A model generated the notes under the pieces. It was not told the DNA's origin. It was given only the letters and a program-made list of their open reading frames with translations, and made no database searches. Shown here in pieces: positions 33,898 to 43,361 of a stretch of 64,000 bases of DNA (position 1 is its first letter; each line of letters opens with the position of its first letter). The position numbers and the translations under genes are program-made. This stretch comes from Acidimicrobiia bacterium (GTDB taxonomy: Bacteria > Actinomycetota > Acidimicrobiia > Acidimicrobiales > CATQHL01), in contig VXXM01000038.1 in NCBI GenBank assembly GCA_009835395.1, forward strand, positions 1 through 64,000. The letters run 5' to 3'.

Positions 33898-34890
33898 GTG
33901 TCCGCCGGATTGATCGACGTTCATTCGCACCACTATCCCGGCAGCTACCTCGACGCCTGCCGCCGCAGCGACAGCGGCCTGGAGCACTACGTCCGTGAGG
34001 ACGGCCGCCTCGTCGTGCTGCAGGACGGGGCCGTGGCCGCCGCCATCCCGCAACCGCTGCCGTCGATGGACCACCGCGTCGCGATGATGGACGAGGTGGA
34101 CGTGGACGTCCAGGTGATGTCCGTGTCGGCGCCGAACGTATTCCGGCTGCCGCGCGACCTGCGCGTGCCGCTCACGCGCGACCTCAACGACGAGTTCGGC
34201 GACCTGGTGTCCGGTGGCGGCGGGCGCCTGCGGTTCTTCGCCAGCCTCCCGCTTCCCGACGTCGACGCCTCGCTGGCAGAGTTGGATCGTGTCCTGGACG
34301 CCCCGGGCGTGGTGGGCGTCATGCTCTGCACCACCGTGGACCGGCGCACCCTCGACGACGATGACTTCGCGCCGTTGTGGGAGGAACTCTCCCGGCGTCG
34401 GGCCGTGGCGTTCGTCCACCCCACTACCGCCTGTAGCACCGAGGGCCTGCGCGAGTTCGCGCTGTCGCTGGCACTCGACTTCCTGGCTGAGACGACGAAC
34501 GCCATCGGCAGGTTGACCTACTCGGGCACCTTCGAGCGGTACCCGGACATCCGCTGGATCTTCAGCCACCTCGGCGGGACCGTGCCCTTCGTCCACCACC
34601 GCTTCGACAACTACGCGGGGCAGTTCCCCGAGTGCCGCCGTCACACCACCCGCCGCCCGTCGGAGCAACTGAGGGATCTCTACTTCGACACCGTCAGCAC
34701 GCATCCCGCCGCCATGCGCTGCGCCTTCGAGACGTTCGACATCTCGCAGTTCCTCTTCGGAACCGACTACCCGCACGTGCCGGGCGGGCTGCGCGCTTTC
34801 GTGGAGACCCTCGAGGCCGCCGGACTGCCCGCGGAGGATCTCGCCAGGGTGCGCCGCCACAACGCCGCAGCGTTACTCGGAATCGAATGA
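33898..34890 (+). CDS. ACMSD-type amidohydrolase (amidohydrolase 2 family)
   Basis: LIDVHSHHYPGSY, WIFSHLGGTVPFVHHRFD, FGTDYPHVPGGLRAF; GTG start. Confidence 0.88.
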   Translation: MSAGLIDVHSHHYPGSYLDACRRSDSGLEHYVREDGRLVVLQDGAVAAAIPQPLPSMDHRVAMMDEVDVDVQVMSVSAPNVFRLPRDLRVPLTRDLNDEFGDLVSGGGGRLRFFASLPLPDVDASLAELDRVLDAPGVVGVMLCTTVDRRTLDDDDFAPLWEELSRRRAVAFVHPTTACSTEGLREFALSLALDFLAETTNAIGRLTYSGTFERYPDIRWIFSHLGGTVPFVHHRFDNYAGQFPECRRHTTRRPSEQLRDLYFDTVSTHPAAMRCAFETFDISQFLFGTDYPHVPGGLRAFVETLEAAGLPAEDLARVRRHNAAALLGIE

Positions 34891-34971
34891 CACTCCGATG
34901 GCCGGTCTCGGAGTCGTGATGGTAATTTTTCCGGTCGTGCGGAGAACCACGTAACGGCGCCGGGGGGACTC

Positions 34972-35673
34972 ATGCCGCAACCCACCGAGGTATCCGACTT
35001 CGTCAAGGAGCGATTGGCGCGGATTCGCGGCGGCTTGCGGCTCTACAAGGATCTTCAGCCCGGCGACACCGCCTTCGTGGTCATCGACATGCAGAACGCC
35101 TTCGTCGCCGAGGGGGGCGTCATCGAGGTTCCCGCCAGCCGCGAGATCATCCCCGTGATCAACCGCATGGCCGCCGCATGCCGGGAGATCGGCGTCCCGG
35201 TGATCTGGATCCGCTCCCATCACCCCAAGGGCGGCTCCGACTGGCGCCACTTCTTCGATCACTTCGTGCGCCCCGAGCGGCGCGAAGCCGCCGCGGCCGC
35301 CCTCTCCGACGATGCGCCGACTTCGCGTTTCCATCCCGACATGGACATACGCGACGAGGACTACATCGTCTTCAAGAACCGCTACTCGTGCATGATCCCC
35401 GGTTCATCGTCCCTGGAGCGGCTCGTGCGCAGCCTCGGCCGCGACACCCTCCTGCTGGCGGGCACCAAGACCAACATCTGCGTCGAGTCGACGGCGCGGG
35501 ACGCCATGATGCTGGACTTCAGGGTGGTGGTCCTCAGCGACGCCACCGCCGCGCTCACCGACGAGGAGCACCAGGCCTCCCTCAACGTCCTGATCCAGGA
35601 GTTCGCCGACATCCTCGTCACCGACGAGGTGGTCGAGGAGTTGCGTGCCAACGCCGGAGGTGCCGACCGATGA
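34972..35673 (+). CDS. Isochorismatase-like cysteine hydrolase
   Basis: AFVVIDMQNAFV (catalytic Asp), VFKNRYSCMIPGSSLERLVRSLGRDTLLLAGTKTNICVESTARDAMMLDF (catalytic Cys). Confidence 0.9.
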   Translation: MPQPTEVSDFVKERLARIRGGLRLYKDLQPGDTAFVVIDMQNAFVAEGGVIEVPASREIIPVINRMAAACREIGVPVIWIRSHHPKGGSDWRHFFDHFVRPERREAAAAALSDDAPTSRFHPDMDIRDEDYIVFKNRYSCMIPGSSSLERLVRSLGRDTLLLAGTKTNICVESTARDAMMLDFRVVVLSDATAALTDEEHQASLNVLIQEFADILVTDEVVEELRANAGGADR

Positions 35674-37586
35674 CCGACACTCTCGCCCCCGAAGACCTCA
35701 TCGGCGGCGGCAACGGCAGCCTCGACCCGGTCACCTTCGAGATCCTCCGGTCGCGCCTGTCGGCCATCAACGACGAGGCGGCCATGACGATGCGCCTCGT
35801 GTCGGGCTCGCCGGTGGCCAACGAGGCCTACGACATGAACGTGGGCCTCATGGACGCCGACGGCGACTGCTTCGCCATCGGCATGTACATCACCATCCAC
35901 GCGCTCGCTCTGAGCTCCACGGTCAAGGACATCAGGCAGCGCTTCGCCGCCGACGACGTCGGTCCCGGCGACGTGTTCATGTCCAACGACCCCTACGTCG
36001 GGGCCTGTCACCAGATGGACGTGGCGGTCGTGGCCCCGATCTTCGCCGGCGGCCGGCTGGTGGCGTGGACCGGCTCCACGGTGCACCAGATCGACCTCGG
36101 CGGCCCGGTCGAGGGTCAGGTGCAGCTCGGCGCCACGTCCATCTGGAGTGAGCAGCCGCTGTTCCCGCCCATCAAGATCGTCGACGCCGGGGAGCTTCGC
36201 CCCGACGTGGAGCGGGGCTACCTCCGCCGCACCCGCCTGCCCCATCTCGTGGACCTGGACCTGAAGGCCATGATCGCCGGCTGCAACGTCGGGGTGGCAC
36301 GGGTCCAGGATCTGACCGAGCGCTACGGAATCGACGTCGTCCTGGCCGCCATCGAGGGGATCAACGTGGCCACCGCCGCCCGGTTCCGGGCCCGGCTGGC
36401 GGAGCTGCCCGACGGCACCTGGTCGCACCGGGGCTACATCGAGTACGACGAGGTGTACCCGGTCGTTGTGGAGATGACCAAGAGCGGCGACTCGCTCACG
36501 TTCGACTACACGAAGAGCGCCGATCAGGCCGGCGCCGTCATCAACTGCACCCGCCCGGCCTGCGTGGGCGCCGTCGTTGCCGCCGTCCTCCCGTACCTCT
36601 GCTACGACATGGCGTGGTCGCCCGCCGGGCTGCAGCGGGCCATCGACGTGCGCACCCGCGAGGGCACCGTCGTCCACGCGGCCTGGCCGGCCGGCACCTC
36701 CAAAGCAACCACCACCGGCAGCTTCATGGCGACGATCTCCGCGGGTGTCTGCCTGTCGAAGTTGCTGGCGGCGAGCGAGGGGCATCTCCGCCAGTTCATG
36801 TCCACCTGGATGGGCGGGCTCTACGTGGAGGACATGTTCGGGGTGGATCAGCGGGGCGAGTTCTTCGGCGCGGCGATCCTCGACGCCATGGCGGGGGGAT
36901 CGGGGGCCCGAGCCTTCGCCGACGGGCTGGACGCCGGCGGCTTCCTGGACTCGCCATCGGCGATCATCGCCAACATCGAGGACATCGAGTACAGCTACCC
37001 GGTTCTCTACCTGTCGCGGCGGATCCAGGCCGACACCGGGGGCGCCGGCAAGTATCGCGGCGGCAACACGCTCGCCATGACATACATCACCCACGACGTC
37101 GAGCGGTTGCCGACGAAGATCCTTCACGCCATCGGCACCTTCCAGCCGGGCTCCATCGGCGTGGCCGGCGGGTACCCGTCGAACACCAACCAGTTCGTCA
37201 TCAAGCGCGACACCAACGTCCGTGACCTGCTCGCCGGCGGTGCGGTGCCCGACGACATCGGCGCCCTCGACGGCGAACTCGAGATCTTCGCCGACCCCAT
37301 CGTCAAGACCTCCCAGGGGCCCGACGACGTCCACCGTTACGTCGCCATGGGCGGGGGCGGATACCTCGACCCCCTGGACCGCGAGCCCGAACTGGTTCTG
37401 GCCGACTACGTCGTCGGTGCCGTGACGGTGGCGCACGCTCGCGACGCCTACGGCGTGGTGATCGACGTCGACGGGATGTGCGTGGACGAGGCCGCCACCG
37501 ACCGGCGACGCCGCCAGATCCGCGACGAGCGCCGCGGCTCGGCAGCGGTTCCAGGCGCAGCGACGCGGCAGCGGGGATCGACCTGA
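35670..37586 (+). CDS. Hydantoinase B/oxoprolinase (HyuB) family protein
   Basis: DPVTFEILRSRLSAINDEAAMTMRLVSGSPVANEAYDMNVGLMDADGDCF, FMSNDPYVGACHQMDVAVVAP. Confidence 0.92.
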   Translation: MTDTLAPEDLIGGGNGSLDPVTFEILRSRLSAINDEAAMTMRLVSGSPVANEAYDMNVGLMDADGDCFAIGMYITIHALALSSTVKDIRQRFAADDVGPGDVFMSNDPYVGACHQMDVAVVAPIFAGGRLVAWTGSTVHQIDLGGPVEGQVQLGATSIWSEQPLFPPIKIVDAGELRPDVERGYLRRTRLPHLVDLDLKAMIAGCNVGVARVQDLTERYGIDVVLAAIEGINVATAARFRARLAELPDGTWSHRGYIEYDEVYPVVVEMTKSGDSLTFDYTKSADQAGAVINCTRPACVGAVVAAVLPYLCYDMAWSPAGLQRAIDVRTREGTVVHAAWPAGTSKATTTGSFMATISAGVCLSKLLAASEGHLRQFMSTWMGGLYVEDMFGVDQRGEFFGAAILDAMAGGSGARAFADGLDAGGFLDSPSAIIANIEDIEYSYPVLYLSRRIQADTGGAGKYRGGNTLAMTYITHDVERLPTKILHAIGTFQPGSIGVAGGYPSNTNQFVIKRDTNVRDLLAGGAVPDDIGALDGELEIFADPIVKTSQGPDDVHRYVAMGGGGYLDPLDREPELVLADYVVGAVTVAHARDAYGVVIDVDGMCVDEAATDRRRRQIRDERRGSAAVPGAATRQRGST

Positions 37587-37591
37587 TCAGC

Positions 37592-39694
37592 GTGGACCGC
37601 CTCGTCGCCGTCGACAGCGGCGGCACGTTCACCGACTGCGTCACGCTCGACGCCGCGGGCCGCATCGGATCTGCCAAGGCGCCGTCGACGCCGTCGGACT
37701 TCTCCGAGGGGGTCGTGCAGTCGGTGGCGCGCGCCGCCGCCAGTGAGGACCTCGGTCTCGACGATCTCCTGGCGCGCACCGGCTTGTTCTGCCACGGGAC
37801 CACGGTCGCCACCAACGCCCTGCTGACGCGGTCGGGCTCGGCGGTCGGCCTCGTCACGACCAGGGGACACGAGGACGCCATCATCGTCGGACGGACGATC
37901 CAGAAGGCCGCCGGCGTCGCCGAGTCGGAACTCTCGAACCTGGCACACCTCGAGAAGGCGATCCCCATCGTGCCGCGGCCCCTCATCAAGGGAGTGACCG
38001 AGCGAATCGACTACCGGGGCTCCGTCGTCGTGCCGATCGATCTCGACGAAGCCGCGGGGGCCGTCGACGAACTCGTCACCGCCGGCGTCGAAGCGATCGC
38101 CGTGTGCTTCCTGTGGAGTTTCCTGAACCCCGAACACGAGCGAGTGGTCGCCGATCTCATCAGGTCTGACCATCCCGAGCTCTTCGTGACGGTCAGCCAC
38201 GAGGTGGCGCCGGTCATCAAGGAGTACGAGCGCTGCGCCACGACCGTGCTCAACGGCTACCTCAGCAGGACCACGCACACGTACATATCGAGGCTGCAGC
38301 AACGACTGGCCGACGGCGGCCTGGCCAACGATCCGGTCATCATGCAGTCCATCGGCGGTCTGACCCGGGCCGAGGTCGGCAAGGGACGTGCCGTGACCCT
38401 CCTGGGATCCGGGCCGACCGGCGGCGTGTTCGGGGCGGCCTCGCTCGGCCGGCTGATCGGCGCGGAGAACATCGTGACGACGGACGTGGGCGGCACCAGC
38501 TTCGATGTCGGCCTCGTCGTCGACGGCGAGCCCCTCGTCGTCGGCACGCCGGTGTTCGACAAGTACCACACCGTCCTCCCGGTGATCGACGTGGTCTCGA
38601 TCGGCGCCGGCGAGGGGAGTCTCGCCTGGATCGAGCCCGGCACCGGACTGGTGAAGGTGGGGCCGCAGAGTGCGGGCGCGGTGCCGGGCCCGGCGTGCTA
38701 CGGCGCCGGCGGGACGCGCCCGACGGTCACCGACGCCAACCTGGTGCTGGGACGGCTCGACCCCGACTACTTCCTCGGCGGCGAGCGCCGGCTGCACGTC
38801 GAGGGGGCGAGCGAGGCGATCGAGACACACGTCGCGGCGCCGACCGGGCTCTCCGTCACCGAGGCGGCGATGGCGATCGTGGACATCCTGGACGCCCGCA
38901 TGGCCGACCTGGTCCGCATGAGCACCATCGGTCGGGGCTACGACCCCCGCGAGTTCGCGCTGTTCGCGTTCGGCGGCGCCGGGCCTCTCCACGTCGGGGC
39001 GTACGCGGCGGACGTCGGCACCAGGCTCACCGTCGTGCCGACGAACTCGGCGGTGTTCTCGGCCTTCGGGATAGCCGCCTCCGATCCCGTCTCGGTCATC
39101 CAGGCCAGTGACCCGATGGTCGCACCCTTCGACCCCGAACGGCTGAGCGCGCTCTACGCCGCGCTCGCCGAGCGGGCGGTGGCGGAACTCACGGCGAACG
39201 GCGTGGCCCGGGAGAACATCACGACCGGCCGCGAGGTCGAGATGCGCTACCGCGGCCAGGTGCACGAGGTGCGCGTGCCCGTTCCCGAGGGCCCGCTCGG
39301 CCCGGAGAGCCTGGCCGTGGTGATGGAGGAGTTCCGGCGCCGCTACAACCGCCGCTACGGCTCGGGCGCAGCCGCCGACGCCGCCATCGAGGCGCGAACC
39401 TTCGTGGTGCGTGGCGTGGGACGGCAGGCGAAGCCCGAGTTGCATCCTGAGGCCCTCGGGTCCGAGGACCCCGCCGGCGCGCTCGTCTCGGAGCGCCAGG
39501 TCTATTTCCGGCCCCTCGAGGGATTCGTCCCCACGCCCATCTACCGGCGCGAGCTGCTCCGGCCCGGAAACTCCGTGCCGGGCCACGCCGTGATCGAGGC
39601 GGTCGACACGACGATGGTGGTCCACCCCGGCCAGCGCGCCGACGTGGACGCCTGGGGCAACATATTGCTCGACACGACGGGGGGTAGACGATGA
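37592..39694 (+). CDS. Hydantoinase/oxoprolinase A (HyuA) family protein
   Basis: VAVDSGGTFTDCVTLD, GTTVATNALLTR, GSGPTGGVFGAASLG, TTDVGGTSFDVGLV, YGAGGTRPTVTDANLVLGRLDPDYFLGG; start chosen inside a longer ORF. Confidence 0.92.
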   Translation: MDRLVAVDSGGTFTDCVTLDAAGRIGSAKAPSTPSDFSEGVVQSVARAAASEDLGLDDLLARTGLFCHGTTVATNALLTRSGSAVGLVTTRGHEDAIIVGRTIQKAAGVAESELSNLAHLEKAIPIVPRPLIKGVTERIDYRGSVVVPIDLDEAAGAVDELVTAGVEAIAVCFLWSFLNPEHERVVADLIRSDHPELFVTVSHEVAPVIKEYERCATTVLNGYLSRTTHTYISRLQQRLADGGLANDPVIMQSIGGLTRAEVGKGRAVTLLGSGPTGGVFGAASLGRLIGAENIVTTDVGGTSFDVGLVVDGEPLVVGTPVFDKYHTVLPVIDVVSIGAGEGSLAWIEPGTGLVKVGPQSAGAVPGPACYGAGGTRPTVTDANLVLGRLDPDYFLGGERRLHVEGASEAIETHVAAPTGLSVTEAAMAIVDILDARMADLVRMSTIGRGYDPREFALFAFGGAGPLHVGAYAADVGTRLTVVPTNSAVFSAFGIAASDPVSVIQASDPMVAPFDPERLSALYAALAERAVAELTANGVARENITTGREVEMRYRGQVHEVRVPVPEGPLGPESLAVVMEEFRRRYNRRYGSGAAADAAIEARTFVVRGVGRQAKPELHPEALGSEDPAGALVSERQVYFRPLEGFVPTPIYRRELLRPGNSVPGHAVIEAVDTTMVVHPGQRADVDAWGNILLDTTGGRR

Positions 39695-41001
39695 CCGCGG
39701 CGCCCAGCAGGCCCACGCCCGAGCACTACGAGGCGGCGCTGGCCGCCATCGACACCGAGGAGCTCGTCGACCTGTCGCTGGAGCTGGCGCAGATCGACAG
39801 CCCGCCCGGCCAGGAGCAGCCCGTGTCGGACCGCGTCCTGGAGTGGCTGGACGACAACGGGTTCGAGGCTTCGCAGGTGGGAATGTTCGCCGATCGCACG
39901 AACGTCGTGGGCCGCCTGCGGGGCTCCGGCGGGGGCAACACGGTGATCTTCAACGCCCACATGGACGTGGCCTGGGGTCCCGAGGAGCGGCGCTGGATGC
40001 ACGATCCCGACAACCCCATCTACTACTCCGCCTGGCGGGAGGGCGACACGCTCGTGGGCAACGGCCTCATCAACGACAAGGGCCCGCTGGCGTGCACGCT
40101 GATCGCGGCCAAGGCGGTGAAGGCCTCGGGCGCTCCGCTCGCCGGCGACCTTATCGTCACCGGGGTCGCCGGCGAGATCGGCCAGGAGCCCGTCGACGAG
40201 TTCACCGCACCGGGCTACCTCTCCAAGGAGGTCGGCGCCCGCTACCTCATCACCCACGGCATCATCGGCGACTACGCCGTGGTGGCTGAGGCCACGAGCT
40301 TCGGCGTCACCTGGGTGGAGGCCGGCAAGGCGTTCTTCAAGGTGACCGTCCTCGGCGGCAGCTCCCGCTACACGCCCTACGTCACCCATCCCGAGCGCCT
40401 CGCCGACCACGGCAACGCCCTGGTGCGCGTCGCGCCGGTGATCGAGGCCCTGACCGACTGGGGGCGGCGCTACGAGGTGGAGCACGAGTACCGCTTCGAC
40501 GGCGGTCGCTGCGTGCCGAAGGTGAACATCGGCGCCATTCGAGGGGGGCAGCCGTTCCTCACGATCGTCAGCGCCGAGCATTGCTATCTCTATCTCGACG
40601 TGCGCCTCACCCCGGCGCAGACGGCCATGGACGTCCAGGCCGAACTGACCGAGGTGCTGGGCGCCCTCGACGTGCCCACCAAACTCGAGTGCACGCTCTA
40701 CCGCCGCGGCTACGAGGCCGTCGGCGTCGACGAGCTGCTGGACGCCACCGCCATCGCCCACCGGGCCGAGTTCGGCACCGAGCCGGGCGAGGCGGAGCCG
40801 CAGATGTCGAGCATGTGGCGCGACACGAACCCGTTCATCGAGATGGGCATCCCGGCGATCACGTACGGGCCCACGGGCAGTGTCGGCGGAGGTCGCTACT
40901 CGGCCGAGATCGCCGACTTCGTCGCCGTCACGAGGATCTACGCCCGGCTGGCGCTGGACCTCTGCAACCGCCCGCGCACCAGGCGCGGCATACCGGCATG
41001 A
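39691..41001 (+). CDS. M20-family metallopeptidase/deacylase
   Basis: VIFNAHMDVAWGPEERR, LINDKGPLACTLIAAKAVKASGAPLAGDLIVTGVAGEIGQ, AITYGPTGSVGGGRYSAEIADFVAVTRIYARLALD. Confidence 0.87.
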   Translation: MTAAPSRPTPEHYEAALAAIDTEELVDLSLELAQIDSPPGQEQPVSDRVLEWLDDNGFEASQVGMFADRTNVVGRLRGSGGGNTVIFNAHMDVAWGPEERRWMHDPDNPIYYSAWREGDTLVGNGLINDKGPLACTLIAAKAVKASGAPLAGDLIVTGVAGEIGQEPVDEFTAPGYLSKEVGARYLITHGIIGDYAVVAEATSFGVTWVEAGKAFFKVTVLGGSSRYTPYVTHPERLADHGNALVRVAPVIEALTDWGRRYEVEHEYRFDGGRCVPKVNIGAIRGGQPFLTIVSAEHCYLYLDVRLTPAQTAMDVQAELTEVLGALDVPTKLECTLYRRGYEAVGVDELLDATAIAHRAEFGTEPGEAEPQMSSMWRDTNPFIEMGIPAITYGPTGSVGGGRYSAEIADFVAVTRIYARLALDLCNRPRTRRGIPA

Positions 41002-41915
41002 GGATCACCCATCTGCGCGGCGTCGAGTTGACCGACCCGGCGCCGGAGGACGTCGCCGGGTTCTACGAGCAGATCTGGGGGCTGCAGCGCGTTGCGACGG
41101 GAGGGGAGTCGGTCTACCTGCGTGGTACCGGGCCGGAGCATCACATCCTGTCGATCCACCCGGGCACCCAGACCACGGTGCGCGGCTACCGCCTGGGCCT
41201 GGCCGACCGCGCCGGGGTGGGCGAGGCGGCGGAGGAACTGGGAGCCCGGGCGGACACCCGCATCGTCGCCGGCCCGGGGCCCCTCGAGAGTCCCGGGGGT
41301 GGCTACGGGTTGCGGATCACCGATCCCGACGGGCGGGAGATCGAACTGTCGGCTGGAGCGGCGCCGGCCGGTGATCCCGACGCTGCACCGGGTGGGCCGC
41401 CGATCCGGCCCACGAAGGTGAGCCACGTGGTGCTGAACTCGCCCAACGCCGACGCCTACCTGCAACTCCTCATCGAGGTGCTCGGCTTCCGGGTGGCGGA
41501 CGAGACCGAGCACATGGTCTTCCTGAAGTGCAACCTGGACCATCACAGCGTGGCGATCGCCCGGGCCCCGCACGCCTCCCTCAACCACGTGGCCTTCGAG
41601 GTCCTGACCGTCGAGGACGTATTGGCCGGTGTCGAGCACATGCGCGCCCACGGCTTCGAAACCATCTGGGGTCCCGGCCGCCACCCCCAGGGGATGAACG
41701 CCTTCGGCTACTTCCTGGCTCCCAACGGCCAGGTCGTGGAGTACACCGCCGAGGTGGAGCAGATTCCCGACGACGAACTGGCCCCGCGGTTCTGGGTGCC
41801 CGAGGACTACGAGGTGTACGACGACTGGGCCGACGTCTCCTCGCTGCGTCCCACGCCCGCGACCCGGACTCTGATGCGTGGCGTGCCGGAAGCAGCCCGG
41901 CATGGAGCGTCGTGA
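40998..41915 (+). CDS. Two-domain VOC protein, extradiol ring-cleavage dioxygenase-like
   Basis: Second domain keeps candidate metal ligands: SHVVLNSPN, LNHVAFEV, NGQVVEYTAEV. Confidence 0.75.
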   Translation: MRITHLRGVELTDPAPEDVAGFYEQIWGLQRVATGGESVYLRGTGPEHHILSIHPGTQTTVRGYRLGLADRAGVGEAAEELGARADTRIVAGPGPLESPGGGYGLRITDPDGREIELSAGAAPAGDPDAAPGGPPIRPTKVSHVVLNSPNADAYLQLLIEVLGFRVADETEHMVFLKCNLDHHSVAIARAPHASLNHVAFEVLTVEDVLAGVEHMRAHGFETIWGPGRHPQGMNAFGYFLAPNGQVVEYTAEVEQIPDDELAPRFWVPEDYEVYDDWADVSSLRPTPATRTLMRGVPEAARHGAS

Positions 41916-41917
41916 CG

Positions 41918-42211
41918 ATGCCACGCCTGAACGAGCAGATCGAGATCGTGGGGCGCGGCCCGAATGCGGTCGCCGTGTGCCGTTGCGGCTACGAGATCGG
42001 CCCCGCCGCCGACAACTACAAGCTGCATCTTCTGATGCGCGAGGGTCCGGTGCAGAACGCCGGCCCATGGGTCGACCCCAACGGCATCGGCGGTGAACGC
42101 TTCGTGTGCCGGGAGTTCTTCTGCCCCGGGTGCGTCACCCTGCTGGACGTCGAGATCGCCCAGAGCCACGAGCCGATCCTCTGGGACGTGCGTCTGGCTG
42201 TTCCCGAGTGA
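41918..42211 (+). CDS. Acetone carboxylase gamma-subunit-like zinc-binding protein
   Basis: VAVCRCGYEIGPAADNYK...FVCREFFCPGCVTLLDVEIAQSHEPILWDVRL; alternative GTG start at 41912. Confidence 0.7.
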   Translation: MPRLNEQIEIVGRGPNAVAVCRCGYEIGPAADNYKLHLLMREGPVQNAGPWVDPNGIGGERFVCREFFCPGCVTLLDVEIAQSHEPILWDVRLAVPE

Positions 42212-42261
42212 TGCCGATGCCGTCTGAACCGCCATTCGTCCGTCATTGCGGCGCCTCACTT

Positions 42262-42290
42262 CGTCATTCCGGCGAAGGCCGGAATCCATT
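42262..42290. repeat. REP-like short palindromic repeat (the 'MDSGLRRNDE' type)
   Basis: cgtcATTCCGGCgaagGCCGGAATccatt: perfect 8-bp stem, 4-nt loop at 42266-42285; preceded by a partial copy cgtcattgcggcg at 42241. Confidence 0.7.
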
Positions 42291-42332
42291 GGCCGCCGAT
42301 CCGGTCGACGCCACAGCGGAGTCGCTCTCCAG

Positions 42333-43343
42333 ATGCTGACGGTCGCCGACATCAGCGGCGTCTACGTTCTGCCGCCGACGCCTTGCCTGCCCGACGCCGG
42401 AGGCTGGGAGGCCGTCGACTCGGTGGACCTCGACGAGACGGCGCGCATGACCGACTGGCTCATCAAGCCGGGGGTCACCGGGCTCGGATTGTTCGGCACG
42501 ACCGGCGAGGGTCACTCACTGCTGTGGACCGAGAAGCTGCGCTGCGCCGAGACCGTCGTGGAGGCCGCCGCGGGCCGGGTCCAGATCTTCGGCGGCGTCA
42601 CCGCCCTAGGCACCCGTGAGGTGATCCACCAGATGCGGGGCCTGCGCGACGTCGGTGTCGAGGGTGCCCTGGTCGGGCTCCCGCTCTGGCAGACGCCGAC
42701 CATCGAGAACGCCGTCGGGTTCTTCGCCGACCTTTCGGCGGCGGTGCCGGACATGGCCGTGATGGTTTATTCCAACTCCTGGTACTTCAAGTTCGACTTC
42801 CCGCTGGAGTTCTGGTCCGGTCTCGTGGACAGTGCGCCGACGGTCGTCGCCGCCAAGGTCACGCACGGGTTCCGGAACTACCGGGAGGAGGTCGAGGCCA
42901 CCGCCGGGTGGATCAACATGATCCCCGGCGACCCGGGGATCTTCATCGCCTGGGGTCTCATCGGCAGTGCCATCGATGCAGTCTGGTCCACGCAGGCCGC
43001 TCTGGGGCCCGAACCGGTCGTTGCCCTGCTGGCGGCCATCCGGTCCGGCGACGCTGAACTGGTAGAGGAGATCATCGCCGACTTCCGGGCGGTGCCGTCT
43101 TACTTCCCGCCAGGTGCCATGGCCAACCGCGATCACACCGACGACTTCGCCCGCTACAACACGCAGGTGGCCAAGTGGCGGCTGAACGCCTCGGGCCTCA
43201 TCGCCGCCGGCCCCGTGCGGCCGCCGTACACCGACCTGCCCGAGTCCTGGAAGCGCCAGGTGGAGTTGGAGGTGGAGGGCTTCGCCGCGCTGCGGGCCAA
43301 GTACGCAGCCGACGCCGTCGAGCCGGTCGGGCTGCGAGACTAG
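42333..43343 (+). CDS. Dihydrodipicolinate synthase/N-acetylneuraminate lyase family protein
   Basis: GVTGLGLFGTTGEGHSLLWTEKL, DMAVMVYSNSWYFKFDF, VAAKVTHGFRNY (candidate Schiff-base Lys). Confidence 0.82.
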   Translation: MLTVADISGVYVLPPTPCLPDAGGWEAVDSVDLDETARMTDWLIKPGVTGLGLFGTTGEGHSLLWTEKLRCAETVVEAAAGRVQIFGGVTALGTREVIHQMRGLRDVGVEGALVGLPLWQTPTIENAVGFFADLSAAVPDMAVMVYSNSWYFKFDFPLEFWSGLVDSAPTVVAAKVTHGFRNYREEVEATAGWINMIPGDPGIFIAWGLIGSAIDAVWSTQAALGPEPVVALLAAIRSGDAELVEEIIADFRAVPSYFPPGAMANRDHTDDFARYNTQVAKWRLNASGLIAAGPVRPPYTDLPESWKRQVELEVEGFAALRAKYAADAVEPVGLRD

Positions 43344-43361
43344 GAAGGGAGCAGGGGGCAC

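Noticed and set aside
35382-39625. Long minus-strand ORFs (684 and 725 aa) opposite hyuB/hyuA
   Set aside because: Antisense frames; sense-strand proteins are clearly recognisable families
41807-42352. 181-aa minus-strand ORF containing MDSGLRRNDE
   Set aside because: Known artefact of translating REP-like repeats; treated as a repeat, not a gene
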